Counted from the stretch's first letter, positions 16,287 to 26,502 are shown. The stretch: 64,000 nucleotides of DNA from Acidomonas methanolica (GCF_004346035.1 NZ_SLZN01000001.1:1-64000); one strand, 5' to 3'. Made by a program: numbers and translations. The notes: generated by a model not told the origin, from the letters alone.

Positions 16287-17746
16287 GACGCCATCACCCA
16301 TGTATCCTTGGACCCGCCGCCCTGCGATGAGTTGACGACCAGCGACCCCGCGCGGATGGCCACGCGCGAGAGCGCGCCGGGGAGCGTCCACGAGGATTCG
16401 CCCGTCAGGGTGAAGGGGCGCAGATCGACATGACGCGGGCTGATCGTGTCGCCGCACAGGATGGGCGTGGTCGAGAGCTTCAGTACCGGCTGGCTGATAT
16501 AGTTGGACGGGTCGTTCCTCAGCTTCTCGCGGAAGGCCTCGCGCTCGGCCGGCGTGGCGTGCGGGCCGATGATCATGCCGTACCCGCCGGACTCGCCCAC
16601 CGGCTTGACCACGAGGTTCTCGATATTGTCGAGCGTGTAGGCCAGCGCCTCCGGCTCGGCGCAGATATGGGTCTCGATCGTGTCGAGAACGGGGTCCTCG
16701 CCGAGGTAATAGCGGATCAGCCGCGGCACATAGGCATAGACCGCCTTGTCGTCGGCCACGCCGGTTCCGACCGCGTTGGCCAGCGTCACGTTGCCCGCCC
16801 GATAGGCGCGGAACAGCCCCGGCACGCCAAGCATGCTGTCCGGCCGGAACGCTTCCGGGTCGAGGAACGCATCGTCGATGCGGCGATAGATCGTGTGCAC
16901 CGGCTTCAGCCCGGCGATGGTCCGCATGAAGACGCGATCATCGGACACGACGAGATCGCGCCCCTCGACCAGCGTCGCTCCCATCTCGCGGGCCAGGAAG
17001 ACATGTTCGAAATAGGCGGAATTATACGTGCCGGGAGAAAGCAGCACGATTTCGGGGTCGTTTATCCCCTCCGGCGCCACTTCGCCCAGAATCCGGCGCA
17101 GCGCCATGCCGTATTCCTCGACGGGCGCGAGGTCGAGATCGTCGATGAGATCGGGCATGACGCGCCGCATCATGCGGCGGTTCTCGATGACGTAGCTCAC
17201 GCCGGACGGCGTGCGCACATTATCCTCCAGCACGAGGAAATTGCCCGTTTCGTCGCGCACCACATCCGTCCCGGCAATATGGACATAGGTGCCGCAAGGC
17301 GGATCGAAGCCGATCATTTCCTGGCGGAAATTGGGATTCCCCAGCACGAGATCGCGCGGGATCACCCCGTCCGCCAGCGCCTTCTGATCGTGATAGATAT
17401 CCCACAGGAAGAGGTTCAGCGCGGCGACGCGCTGGCGGATGCCGCGCTCCAGTCGCTGCCATTCCGCATGGGCGATCACGCGGGGAATGAGATCGAACGG
17501 CAGGATGCGATCGATCGCCGTGCGTTCGGTATAGACGGTGAAGGTGATGCCGAGATTATAGAGTTCGATTTCCGCGGCATGGGCGCGCTCGCGCAGGTCG
17601 CGCGTCGTCATGCGCGACAGGCGTTGCAGCACGAGGTCGATGGCCGGGTCCGCCTGTCCGCCCCGGTTCGTCAGCTCGCAATAGAATCCTCCGGTCTGAT
17701 ATCCCTCGAACAATGAGGCGGGGGAGGGGGAGGAGTCTTTCGCCAT
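16283..17746 (-). CDS. Circularly permuted type 2 ATP-grasp protein
   Basis: The 487-residue protein belongs to the circularly permuted ATP-grasp group 2, with the conserved stretches FDLIPRVIAHAEWQRLERGI, VLEDNVRTPSGVSYVIENRR, LVEGRDLVV and VVKPVGESGGYGMIIGP, which supply the nucleotide and metal ligands. Members are predicted peptide ligases. ATG 17746 is chosen because GAGAAGGA lies just upstream; the frame extends to 17791 without support. The alpha-E gene follows with a four-base overlap, so the two form a unit. The substrate is unknown. Confidence 0.92.
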   Translation of the reverse strand: MAKDSSPSPASLFEGYQTGGFYCELTNRGGQADPAIDLVLQRLSRMTTRDLRERAHAAEIELYNLGITFTVYTERTAIDRILPFDLIPRVIAHAEWQRLERGIRQRVAALNLFLWDIYHDQKALADGVIPRDLVLGNPNFRQEMIGFDPPCGTYVHIAGTDVVRDETGNFLVLEDNVRTPSGVSYVIENRRMMRRVMPDLIDDLDLAPVEEYGMALRRILGEVAPEGINDPEIVLLSPGTYNSAYFEHVFLAREMGATLVEGRDLVVSDDRVFMRTIAGLKPVHTIYRRIDDAFLDPEAFRPDSMLGVPGLFRAYRAGNVTLANAVGTGVADDKAVYAYVPRLIRYYLGEDPVLDTIETHICAEPEALAYTLDNIENLVVKPVGESGGYGMIIGPHATPAEREAFREKLRNDPSNYISQPVLKLSTTPILCGDTISPRHVDLRPFTLTGESSWTLPGALSRVAIRAGSLVVNSSQGGGSKDTWVMAS

Positions 17747-17905
17747 TCGGTGTCCTTCTCCCGGCGGTGCGTCGCCATCGCGATGGCGCACATTGTGATA
17801 ATGAAACGAATTCTGGAGCCGCCGGGGGCGGTCGTCAACCGCGTTTTCGGTCTTAACGCGGCATTAAGCTTTCCGGCGGCAGGATGAACGCAGGAGGCAC
17901 AGGAC

Positions 17906-18715
17906 ATGACCACTATCGGAATGGCGGCCGTACCGCTCTACCTGTCCGTGGAGAAGGACGAGAACGCGGCCGTGGCGAGTTATGAAAAGGAAACGCCGAC
18001 CGCCCAGGCCGCTGCGGCGGCGTTTACCCGATCGGCCTCGGCCATCACCTCCGCCGCCGCGCTGATGAAGAACTATCAGGCGCTGACGGTCGTGCTCGGC
18101 GCCTATGGTCTTTCATCTCTCATCGGCCAGAACGCCGTGGTGAAGGACCTGCTGACGCAGAGCGTTTCCGATCCCAAATCCCTGGCGGCCACGTCCGGCA
18201 ATCCGGCCTGGCAGAAATTCGCCAAGGCGTTCGCCGACTGGTCGAAATCCCCCCTGTCCAGCAGCTCGGGCGTGGCGCAGATCGCGCAGGACTATATGAC
18301 CTCGCAGTTCGAGACGAGCGAAAACGGCGCCGCGCCCGGTCTAGGCAATGCGCTGTATTTCACCCGCGCCATGACGGGGTCGATGACGGTGACGGATATC
18401 ATGGGCGACGCCCGGCTGCTGAATGTGGTGGAGACCGTATCCGGCTTCGACCCCTCGCAGTTCGGCGCGCTCGATTACGACGAGCAGGTGCGGCTTCTGA
18501 CGGGAAAGGTCGATCTCTCGGATTTTTCCTCGCCCGCGAAAATCCAGCGTTACGCGGAGCAGTATCTGACCCTGCTCCAGATCCATCCTCAGGCCACCAC
18601 CACACCAGCGAGCATGTTGAGTCTCTACGGCGCATCGGGACAGGGCGACGGGATTCTCGGCCTGTTCGGCGACAGCGGCTCTGCGGACACCTCATTGTTC
18701 TCACGACTCTTCTGA
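17906..18715 (+). CDS. DUF1217 protein (flagellum-associated family)
   Basis: The 269-residue protein shows the DUF1217 pattern: a sequence with repeated hydrophobic helices and phrases such as ALMKNYQALTVVLGAYGLSS and SVSDPKSLAATSGNPAWQKF. DUF1217 genes in alphaproteobacteria usually lie in flagellar clusters and the protein is thought to be flagellum-linked, but its role is unknown. Here no flagellar gene is within the window. GCAGGAGGCACAGGAC gives a strong ribosome site before ATG 17906. The C-terminus is low in complexity (GDGILGLFGDSGSADTSLFS). Confidence 0.75.
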   Translation: MTTIGMAAVPLYLSVEKDENAAVASYEKETPTAQAAAAAFTRSASAITSAAALMKNYQALTVVLGAYGLSSLIGQNAVVKDLLTQSVSDPKSLAATSGNPAWQKFAKAFADWSKSPLSSSSGVAQIAQDYMTSQFETSENGAAPGLGNALYFTRAMTGSMTVTDIMGDARLLNVVETVSGFDPSQFGALDYDEQVRLLTGKVDLSDFSSPAKIQRYAEQYLTLLQIHPQATTTPASMLSLYGASGQGDGILGLFGDSGSADTSLFSRLF

Positions 18716-18752
18716 CGCAGTATTCGCGCCGTCCGTACGACAGGAGCAATGG

Positions 18753-20186
18753 ATGGCGGGTCTCGATCCGGAGGATTTTTCGTCCCTGCGCGCGCTGGGG
18801 CATCTCATGCTCGACAATATCTTCGACCGGGCCGAACGCATGGGAGACGGGCCGGTCTGGCGTCCCATGCCGCCGGAGGAACGGGCGCGGTTCCGGGGCG
18901 CGTTGCCGACGAGCGGGACGGGCGCGGAGAAGCTCTATGATCTCTGCCGTCAGGCGATCGTCCCCTATCACAACGGCAATACCCATCCCGGTTTCATGGG
19001 GTGGGTGCAGGGAGCGGGCACGCCGGTCGGCATTCTGGCGGAACTGCTGGCCGCCAGCCTGAATGACAATTGCGGCGGCCGCGACCATGCCGCGATCGAG
19101 GTGGAGCGTCAGGTCATCCGCTGGGCGGCGGAGATCGTCGGGCTGCCGGAGACGAGTTCCGGCGTGCTGGTCACGGGGTCGTCACTCGCGAATTTCATCG
19201 CCGTCATCACGGCCAGCCGTGCGCGCGATCCCGCGTTTCGTCAAACCGGCGTCGGGGGCGCCGGGCTGGTGGGATATGCGGCGTCGACCGCGCATGGCTG
19301 CATCCCGCGCGCCTTCGATCTCGCCGGGCTCGGTACGGGCGCGCTGCGCAGCGTTCCGGTCGATGGCGCCTATCGTCTCCGCCTCGACGTTCTGGCGGAC
19401 CAGATCGCCGCGGACCGCGCCTCTGGCTTCACGCCGTTCATGGTGATCGGCACGGCCGGAAGCGTGGATTGCGGCGCGGTGGACGATCTCGCGGCGATCG
19501 CCGATCTTTGTGCGCGCGAAAATCTCTGGCTGCATGTGGACGGCGCGTTCGGTGCGTTCGGACGGCTCAGCCCGACCCATTCCGCGCTCTTCGCCGGCAT
19601 GGAGCGGGCGGACAGCGTCGCGCTGGATTTCCATAAATGGGGGCAGGTCCCTTACGACGCGGGCTGCATCGTCGTGCGGGACGCGGCCTTGCACGCGCGG
19701 GCCTTCGCGCAGAGCCTCGACTATCTGCAACGGGAGGATCGCGGCCTGGCGGGAAACGCGCCATGGTTCTGCGATTTTGGCCCCGATCTTTCTCGCGGCT
19801 TCCGGGCACTGAAAGTCTGGATGACCCTGTCCCATTACGGATCGGCGCGCATGGGGGCCATGGTCGAGGAATGCTGCGCGGTGGCGGGCTATCTGGCGGA
19901 GCGTGTCAGGGCCGATTCCCGTTTCGAACTCCTCGCGCCCGTCGCGCTCAATATCGTCTGCTTCGCCTTGCGGGGCATAAGTGACGCTCTGACCGCCGAA
20001 CTCGTGAAGGACGTGCAGGAAAGCGGCGTGGCGGCGCCGTCCACCACCCGCATCGGCGGCAGGCTGGCGATCCGCGCCGCCATCGTCAATCACCGCACCA
20101 CCCGCGCGACCATCGACGCCCTGCTGGCCGCGCTCATCGAGATCGCCGCGCGAAGAGGCGGCGGGACGGATGAGGCCGTCTCTTAG
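18753..20186 (+). CDS. PLP-dependent group II amino-acid decarboxylase
   Basis: The 477-residue protein matches the DDC/GAD/HDC family: H181 in ASTAHGCIPRA stacks on the cofactor, D263 in LWLHVDGAFGAFG binds the pyridine nitrogen and K295 in LDFHKWGQVPYD is the Schiff-base lysine. The substrate could be an aromatic, acidic or branched amino acid; the HKW rather than HKW-x-L/C context does not settle it. A nearby amine transporter is lacking. Its 3' end overlaps the PEP carboxylase homologue by four bases, convergently, so no terminator separates the two genes. Confidence 0.9.
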   Translation: MAGLDPEDFSSLRALGHLMLDNIFDRAERMGDGPVWRPMPPEERARFRGALPTSGTGAEKLYDLCRQAIVPYHNGNTHPGFMGWVQGAGTPVGILAELLAASLNDNCGGRDHAAIEVERQVIRWAAEIVGLPETSSGVLVTGSSLANFIAVITASRARDPAFRQTGVGGAGLVGYAASTAHGCIPRAFDLAGLGTGALRSVPVDGAYRLRLDVLADQIAADRASGFTPFMVIGTAGSVDCGAVDDLAAIADLCARENLWLHVDGAFGAFGRLSPTHSALFAGMERADSVALDFHKWGQVPYDAGCIVVRDAALHARAFAQSLDYLQREDRGLAGNAPWFCDFGPDLSRGFRALKVWMTLSHYGSARMGAMVEECCAVAGYLAERVRADSRFELLAPVALNIVCFALRGISDALTAELVKDVQESGVAAPSTTRIGGRLAIRAAIVNHRTTRATIDALLAALIEIAARRGGGTDEAVS

Positions 20187-22984
20187 CCGAACGCGCCTGA
20201 CCTGTGCATGATGGCGACGCCGACCTCGCGCAACAGGGCGAAAAGCCGCAGCATCGGCTGGATGATGTCCTCATGCTCCCGTCGGAAGGTCGAACTCTCG
20301 CGCGGCGCGGCGGGCTCGTGGAAATCGATCCCGTCGATGTCGTCGCCGCCGAGCGGAAAGATCTGCGCCACGCGCTGTACGGCGGTCTCGATGTCCAGCC
20401 GGACGATCATCGCCGTGATCGCCTCGCGCGAGATATTGTTGCGCGGGCTGAAATAGGGGATGCGTGTGGAAATCATCCAGATCGTCTGGATGATGGCCGT
20501 GCGGATGGCGTGCAGCAATTTCTCGTCGCTCTCCATGCGCGGCGCGTCCCGCCAGACCATGCGCAGCTTGAGATGATCGGCCTGGAGACGGCGGAACATG
20601 GCGGGCAGGCGGCGCCAGAACTCCTGATCTTCGAGACCCTTCGAGAGATCCATGAACCGGCGCATCGTCTCGTCGTCGCGGGCCTGGGCCGCGCGGTCGA
20701 GCCATGTGCCGGGATCGAACAGACGCAGCGTGGCGCGCAGGACGCCGAGGTCGGAATGGGCGAGTGCCTGACGGGCGAAATCCAGCGCCACGCTGAACCG
20801 CGCGCTGTTCTGGCTGTAGATCTCGAATTCCTCGTTATGGCGCGAGATCGCCTCGCCCAGGCCTTGCAGCGTGTTGGCGTACCAGCCGAGTTGCTGGAGA
20901 ATCGCATTGTTCGGGATGGCGCGAAGCTGGCTGGGATGGGTGATGCGGGCGACGGTCACGCCGTCTCCCTGCCGGGCTGAAGGGCGCGATCCCGTCTTGT
21001 CGATCAGCGCCGGGCCGAACGCGCCGAGCAGGGCGGAATAGCCCGGATCGGCCACCAGCCCCGTCATGGACAGGGCGATGGTGGAAAAGAAATCGGACGA
21101 GAAATCCGGCTCGTCATAGATCGGATCGGGCGGCACATGGTGCAGGTCGCGCAGGCTGTGCTCGGCGATGGCGGCGATGGTCGCTTCGGCGATATGGTTG
21201 GTGCCGAAGAGCATGTAGCCGTCTCCGCCCTGGAACGCACATTCCTCCCGCACGCGAATCTGGGCCTGTTCGAACAGCGTGGCGGTGTGCGGCGGAGAGA
21301 AATAGGCCAGGCGATCGGCGAAGCTGAACGGATGCGCGCCGCGGCCGATGCTCTCCCCATGCGTGTCGAACAGCACGAGTTCGAGATCGTCGAGCCCGTG
21401 CTTCTTCATCAGGGCCAGAGTCCGCAGCCGCATGCGCTCCACGAGATTGGTGGCGGCGATCTGACCGACGTAACGCCCCGAATCCGAATAGCCGAATTGC
21501 AGGCAGATGCGGCCATTGGCGCGGAGATAGCTATGCCAATGCGGCGAGCGGAAGGCCTCCTCCAGCAGGACCTCGCCATGTTCGAGCGCGTCCTGCGTTT
21601 CGAAGAGCGGTGAAATCTCGATCTGCCGGTCCTGGATGCCGAACAGGCGGGCCAGCCAGAGCGTGGCCAGAAGCGTGAAGCCGCTTTCCGTCTCGGCGAC
21701 GAGAAAACGGATCGGCGTTTCCGAATCGATATGCTTCAGCGTCTGCGCCATCGTCATCATCAACTGGGCCGCCGAGGACTGCTCGGTCATCAGCGCGCCA
21801 AAATCGACGGGCAGCGGCGTCAGGGTATCGAGCGCCTCGTTGATCTGCGTCAGCACCACGCGGCGGCGCGACGGAATCGCGGGATCGTCCTCGATGCCGA
21901 GCCGCGTGCGTGCGGCGTTATAGATCTGCGTCGCGTTCAGGCGCGTATGGATATGGGCCAGGCTGAGGCCGTGGGCGAGGAATCCGGCGCGGGCGACGAG
22001 CAGGTCATGGCGCGCGGGCGCGTCCAGCTTGGCCAGAGCGTCCTCGAAGAGCGGCAGCGTTTCGGCGGCGGATGTCAGAGCATCGCCGTGATGCGAGACG
22101 AGCGCCTTGGCGAAGGTCGCGATATCCTGCGGGTCGTGACGATGGGCATGCGGACAGGCGGCCTCCTGCATCCGCACGATCTCGATGGCGCGCTCGATCT
22201 TCCGCGCCAGCGGCGTGTTCTTGGGAAGCAGGGGGCGGATCTGCGCGGAAAGACGCTCGAATTGCCGCCGCTTGAGCGCGAGGCGGATGCGGAGCGTGTC
22301 CCACCATTTGATGTCGCTGCGCCCGTCCGTGTCGAAGCCGACCCAGCTGGACAGGATGATCGGCGCAGGGGCGAGCAGGGCGTCCGGCCATCGCTTCGCC
22401 GCCTCGCGCAGGATCGCGCCGGCGTAGAAATCGAGAGCGTTCCGCCCCCGCAGGATCGCTGCTGTGGCGGCCGAAAGCTCGTCGGCGAGGGTCGGCGGTC
22501 CGGAGCGGCGATGCGTTTTCAGCGTCGGAAGCGTGCCGTCCGGCGTGTCGGCCAGCCCTTCCAGCGCCTCATAGACGTGCGACGCGAGGGCGAAGGTCGG
22601 ATGGGCGGTGAACACCGCCGCGAAGGCGGGGCGCGAGACCGCCGCCGCCAGGGCGAGGGGATCGGAATGGGCCGCGACGAGGCGCGCCGCGGCGTTCCTC
22701 AGCCGTTCCTCGGGGGAGAGGCCGGAATTGAGCGCGAGATAGGCCCGCAAGCGCGCCGCCCGCTTCCGCGCGGCGTCGTCGCGCAAGGTGCGGACGACGT
22801 CTTCGAGCGCATCGACGGATAACGAGCCGTCGGCAAGCGAATCGGCGATCTCGGCATACATCGCCTGGACGGAATCCGCCGCGCCGCGTCCCTCGGCCGC
22901 GAGGCGGTCCAGTTCCCGCATCCGCTCCTGCAGGGCGATCGTGCAGGAGGCGGATGAAGTCGAAAGGGGGGTGGCGCTGGTCAC
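20183..22984 (-). CDS. ppc: Phosphoenolpyruvate carboxylase homologue, divergent active site
   Basis: The 933-residue protein has the PEPC length and several family blocks: VFTAHPTFALASH with catalytic-type H128, SPLFETQDALEHGEVLLEEA, QFGYSDS (498-502), and SRPSAR followed by LRAIPNNAILQQLGW. PEPC adds bicarbonate to PEP to make oxaloacetate, an anaplerotic need in acetic acid bacteria. Several expected residues differ: GYSDSAKD-type lysine is R504, the HGRGG loop reads THGESIGRGAHP (541-552), the GGDRDGNP motif reads GFDTDGRS, and the C-terminal RNTG is absent. It may be a divergent active form or a homologue with another role. It overlaps the decarboxylase 3' end. Confidence 0.85.
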   Translation of the reverse strand: MTSATPLSTSSASCTIALQERMRELDRLAAEGRGAADSVQAMYAEIADSLADGSLSVDALEDVVRTLRDDAARKRAARLRAYLALNSGLSPEERLRNAAARLVAAHSDPLALAAAVSRPAFAAVFTAHPTFALASHVYEALEGLADTPDGTLPTLKTHRRSGPPTLADELSAATAAILRGRNALDFYAGAILREAAKRWPDALLAPAPIILSSWVGFDTDGRSDIKWWDTLRIRLALKRRQFERLSAQIRPLLPKNTPLARKIERAIEIVRMQEAACPHAHRHDPQDIATFAKALVSHHGDALTSAAETLPLFEDALAKLDAPARHDLLVARAGFLAHGLSLAHIHTRLNATQIYNAARTRLGIEDDPAIPSRRRVVLTQINEALDTLTPLPVDFGALMTEQSSAAQLMMTMAQTLKHIDSETPIRFLVAETESGFTLLATLWLARLFGIQDRQIEISPLFETQDALEHGEVLLEEAFRSPHWHSYLRANGRICLQFGYSDSGRYVGQIAATNLVERMRLRTLALMKKHGLDDLELVLFDTHGESIGRGAHPFSFADRLAYFSPPHTATLFEQAQIRVREECAFQGGDGYMLFGTNHIAEATIAAIAEHSLRDLHHVPPDPIYDEPDFSSDFFSTIALSMTGLVADPGYSALLGAFGPALIDKTGSRPSARQGDGVTVARITHPSQLRAIPNNAILQQLGWYANTLQGLGEAISRHNEEFEIYSQNSARFSVALDFARQALAHSDLGVLRATLRLFDPGTWLDRAAQARDDETMRRFMDLSKGLEDQEFWRRLPAMFRRLQADHLKLRMVWRDAPRMESDEKLLHAIRTAIIQTIWMISTRIPYFSPRNNISREAITAMIVRLDIETAVQRVAQIFPLGGDDIDGIDFHEPAAPRESSTFRREHEDIIQPMLRLFALLREVGVAIMHRSGAFG

Positions 22985-23121
22985 TTGAGCGTCGTCCTGT
23001 CACATGAGCGTTTTGCGAGTGAAAGAAACATACCCTCGCGCGAAGCGTCGCGCCCAGCCCCTTATCCATATAATCACGCAGGGATGAGGCGTTGTCCCGG
23101 ACGCGACAGGCAGGACGCGGG

Positions 23122-24444
23122 ATGCTATCGCTTCTCCTCATGAACGCCGCACGCATGACGCCGCACGCCGCGTCTTCCGCCGACGCCTCGCTCGCCTTTC
23201 GTTCCGCCCGTCGCCTGGCAGGCGGCCTTCTGCTGGGCATGACGGGCGGACTCGTCCTCGTCACGGCGCTTCCGGCCTGTCATGTGGTGCGGGAGTCCGG
23301 CCTGCTGCGCCTCCTGCGCGCCGGGTTCCAGGCGGGAGTGGTGGGCGGCATCGCGGACTGGTTCGCCGTCACGGCGCTGTTCCGCCATCCGCTGGGTCTG
23401 CCCATTCCGCATACGGCCATCCTCCCGCGTCAGAAGGCGCGGCTGGGGCAGGGGCTCGGCCGCTTCGTCGCCGGGCAGTTCTTCACCGAGGACGACGTCA
23501 CGCGGGCCATCGCGCGGGTCGGCGTGCCGGACATGCTGGCGGAGGCGTTGCGCAATCCGGAAAACCGCGCCGCCCTGATCGCGACGGTTCAGCGCGCCCT
23601 GCCGCCCATCGTGGTGCTGATGGAGAGCGGCCGCGCCACCTGCGCCATCCGGAGAGCGTTGCCCGTTCTGCTTCAGGGAGAGGATGCGGCCCGGCTCGTC
23701 GCCCGCTCCCTGCGCGCGCTCGTCGATAGTGAACTGCACCAGGAGGTGCTGACCTTCCTGCTCGCCCGGATCAAGCACGGCATTCATGCGCGGGAACCGC
23801 TGTTGCGCCAGTTCATCGAGGATCGCGTGCGGGAGCAGGGCGGCCGCGTGCTCGGCTGGGCGATCGGCGCGGGCGTGGCCAGCCGGGTCCTGACGGCGCT
23901 GAACATGGAGCTCGAACGGATCGATCCGAGCGATTCCTCCCTGCGCGAAGGTTTCACCAACTGGGCGCGGCAGGAAATCGACCGGATCGAAGACCAGCCC
24001 TCCTACCGCAGCCGTCTCGTCGAGGCGGTCTCGGGCGTTTTCACCCATGCCAGTCTTCAGGCCTGGCTCGGCGAACTCTGGCTCCGCGTGCGCGATCTGC
24101 TGATCGCCGATCTCGGGGAGCCGCAGGGATGGAGCGCCGCGGTGATCGACGCCGCCATCGAGGGACTGGCCGAGGAATTCGCCACAGACGAGACCATGCG
24201 GCGGCGTATCGAGCAGGGCACGCAAATCGCGGCGCTGCGCCTTCTGCCCACCGTCCGCGAGATGCTCTCCCATTATATCGCCGCCGTCGTCGACCGATGG
24301 GACGAGGTGGAACTGGCGGATCGCCTTGAGCAGCGTGTGGGCCGCGACCTGCAATATATCCGCGTGAACGGCACGCTGGTCGGATTCCTGATCGGCACGG
24401 CGCTGGACGGCGCGGCGCGATTGTTTTTTGGAAGTTTGCCTTGA
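23122..24444 (+). CDS. DUF445 membrane-anchored protein
   Basis: The protein of about 440 residues has one N-terminal membrane segment (RLAGGLLLGMTGGLVLVTAL), the DUF445 block GGIADWFAVTALFRHPLGLPIPHTAILP, long amphipathic helices and a final hydrophobic stretch (VGFLIGTALDGAARLFFG). DUF445 (YjiN-like) proteins are inner-membrane proteins of unknown function. The start is uncertain: ATG 23122 is used, with TTG 23092 and ATG 23140/23155 as alternatives. It is divergent from ppc and lies 105 bp before the suf regulator. Confidence 0.85.
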   Translation: MLSLLLMNAARMTPHAASSADASLAFRSARRLAGGLLLGMTGGLVLVTALPACHVVRESGLLRLLRAGFQAGVVGGIADWFAVTALFRHPLGLPIPHTAILPRQKARLGQGLGRFVAGQFFTEDDVTRAIARVGVPDMLAEALRNPENRAALIATVQRALPPIVVLMESGRATCAIRRALPVLLQGEDAARLVARSLRALVDSELHQEVLTFLLARIKHGIHAREPLLRQFIEDRVREQGGRVLGWAIGAGVASRVLTALNMELERIDPSDSSLREGFTNWARQEIDRIEDQPSYRSRLVEAVSGVFTHASLQAWLGELWLRVRDLLIADLGEPQGWSAAVIDAAIEGLAEEFATDETMRRRIEQGTQIAALRLLPTVREMLSHYIAAVVDRWDEVELADRLEQRVGRDLQYIRVNGTLVGFLIGTALDGAARLFFGSLP

Positions 24445-24549
24445 CGGAGAAGAGCCAAGGGCGCATTTCAGGGCAAAGAGGACTGCTTGGGTCTTGTATG
24501 CCCGTCGCCTGGTGACTGAAGGGTGAGGCGATGTCGTCGGGAGAGAGCG

Positions 24550-24999
24550 ATGCTCAGATTATCGAGGTTGGCGGATTATGCGACGGTGCTGCTCGTGCAA
24601 CTCGGGCGGCATGAGGGCCTCGCCACGGCGACGACACTCTCGGCGGAGACCGGCGTGCCCGAGCCGACCGTCGCCAAGCTCCTGAAAGGGCTGGCGGCCG
24701 ACGGGTTGGTGATGTCCCATCGCGGGGCGCGGGGCGGCTACCGGCTGGGGCGTCCCCTGACGGAAATTTCGGTGGCCGCCGTGATCGAATCCGTGGACGG
24801 TCCCATCGCCATCACGACCTGCGTCGAAGGCAAGTCCTGCGACGCGAGTTCGCTCTGTGTGTTGTCCGGTCAATGGGACGCCGTGAACGAGGCGATCTTC
24901 GAGACGCTGAACGGAATCTCGCTGGCTCGCATGGGGCAGGGGCGGGGCATGATCTCCGCCAGGGCCCACGCGCCCGCCATCGCAGAAGGAAATTTGTAA
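24550..24999 (+). CDS. Rrf2-family regulator of the SUF operon
   Basis: This 149-residue protein has the Rrf2/IscR winged helix ([17 protein letters not shown], then [20 protein letters not shown]) and three cysteines in [13 protein letters not shown], spaced like the [2Fe-2S] ligands of IscR. It probably senses Fe-S status and represses the following suf genes. ATG 24550 follows GGGAGAGAG, a good ribosome site. The stop codon overlaps the sufB start by one base (TAATG), so regulator and operon are coupled. Confidence 0.93.
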   Translation: MLRLSRLADYATVLLVQLGRHEGLATATTLSAETGVPEPTVAKLLKGLAADGLVMSHRGARGGYRLGRPLTEISVAAVIESVDGPIAITTCVEGKSCDASSLCVLSGQWDAVNEAIFETLNGISLARMGQGRGMISARAHAPAIAEGNL

Positions 25000-26489
25000 T
25001 GCCCGCAGTGACTGAAACCAGGGAAACGGTCGAAAGTCTCGGCAGCACGTCCTACAAATGGGGTTTCGAGACCGAGATCGAGATGGAAATCGCGCCCAAG
25101 GGGTTGAGCGAGGACACGATCCGCCTCATCTCCGAGCGCAAGGACGAGCCGGGCTGGATGCTGGACTGGCGGCTGAAGGCCTTCCGCGCCTGGCAGCAGA
25201 TGGAGGAGCCGGACTGGCAGAAGCCGAAATTCCCCAGGATCGACTATCAGGACGCGCATTACTTCGCGCAGCCGAAGAAGAAGCCGGGTCCGAAAAGCCT
25301 TGATGAGGTCGATCCCGAACTGCTGCGGACCTACGAGAAGCTGGGCATCCCGCTGCATGAGCAGGCGCTGCTGGCCGGGGTCGAGTCGCCGGAAGGGGAG
25401 GAAGCCCGCATGCCGGTGGCCGTGGACGCGGTTTTCGACAGCGTCTCGGTGGTGACGACCTTCCGCAAGACGCTGGCCGAATCCGGCGTCATCTTCTGCC
25501 CGATCTCGGACGCCATCCGCGAGCACCCGGAACTGGTGCAGCGTTATCTGGGCAGTGTGGTGCCGGCCGGGGACAATTTCTTCGCCGCGCTGAACTCGGC
25601 GGTCTTCACCGACGGCTCCTTCGTCTTCGTGCCCAAGGGGGTGCGCTGCCCGATGGAGCTTTCCACCTATTTCCGCATCAATGCGCGCAATACCGGCCAG
25701 TTCGAGCGCACGCTCATCATCTGCGAGGACGGAGCCTCGGTATCCTATCTCGAGGGATGCACCGCCCCGATGCGCGACGAAAACCAGTTGCATGCGGCGG
25801 TGGTCGAGCTGGTCGCCATGGAGGAGGCCAGCATCAAATACTCCACGGTGCAGAACTGGTATCCGGGCGACGAGAACGGACGCGGCGGCATCTATAATTT
25901 CGTCACCAAGCGCGGTGCGTGCCGGGGACGCAATTCCAAGATTTCATGGACCCAGGTCGAGACCGGTTCGGCGATCACCTGGAAATATCCGTCCTGCATC
26001 CTCGCGGGGGAAGGCTCGGTCGGCGAGTTCTACTCCGTCGCGGTGACGAATAACCGCCAGCAGGCCGATACCGGCACGAAGATGATCCATCTCGCGCCGA
26101 ACACCCGCTCGACCATCATCGCCAAGACGATTTCGGCCGGGCAATCCGACAGCACCTATCGCGGCCTCGTGCGGATGATGCCGCGCGCCCGTGACGCGCG
26201 GAATTTCACCCAGTGCGACAGCCTGTTGATCGGCAACCATTGCGGCGCGCACACGGTGCCCTATATCGAAAGCCGCAACATGACGGCCCGCGTGGAGCAT
26301 GAGGCGACCACGTCGAAGATTTCCGAGGATCAACTCTTCTATTGCCGTTCGCGCGGCCTGTCGGAAGAGGACGCAGTCGGCTTGATTGTCAACGGGTTCT
26401 GCAAGGATGTTCTCAAGGAACTTCCGATGGAATTCGCGGTGGAGGCGCAAAAACTCCTCCAGATCAGTCTTGAAGGCAGCGTTGGTTAA
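24999..26489 (+). CDS. sufB: Fe-S cluster assembly scaffold SufB
   Basis: SufB is the scaffold on which Fe-S clusters are built in complex with SufC and SufD. The 496-residue protein contains [20 protein letters not shown], the [16 protein letters not shown] block, and the C-terminal [20 protein letters not shown] where cluster ligands reside. ATG 24999 overlaps the regulator stop. The long frame upstream to 24873 is only the regulator's other frame. sufC follows after 13 bp. Confidence 0.97.
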   Translation: MPAVTETRETVESLGSTSYKWGFETEIEMEIAPKGLSEDTIRLISERKDEPGWMLDWRLKAFRAWQQMEEPDWQKPKFPRIDYQDAHYFAQPKKKPGPKSLDEVDPELLRTYEKLGIPLHEQALLAGVESPEGEEARMPVAVDAVFDSVSVVTTFRKTLAESGVIFCPISDAIREHPELVQRYLGSVVPAGDNFFAALNSAVFTDGSFVFVPKGVRCPMELSTYFRINARNTGQFERTLIICEDGASVSYLEGCTAPMRDENQLHAAVVELVAMEEASIKYSTVQNWYPGDENGRGGIYNFVTKRGACRGRNSKISWTQVETGSAITWKYPSCILAGEGSVGEFYSVAVTNNRQQADTGTKMIHLAPNTRSTIIAKTISAGQSDSTYRGLVRMMPRARDARNFTQCDSLLIGNHCGAHTVPYIESRNMTARVEHEATTSKISEDQLFYCRSRGLSEEDAVGLIVNGFCKDVLKELPMEFAVEAQKLLQISLEGSVG

Positions 26490-26502
26490 GAAGATTCTGA
26501 TA

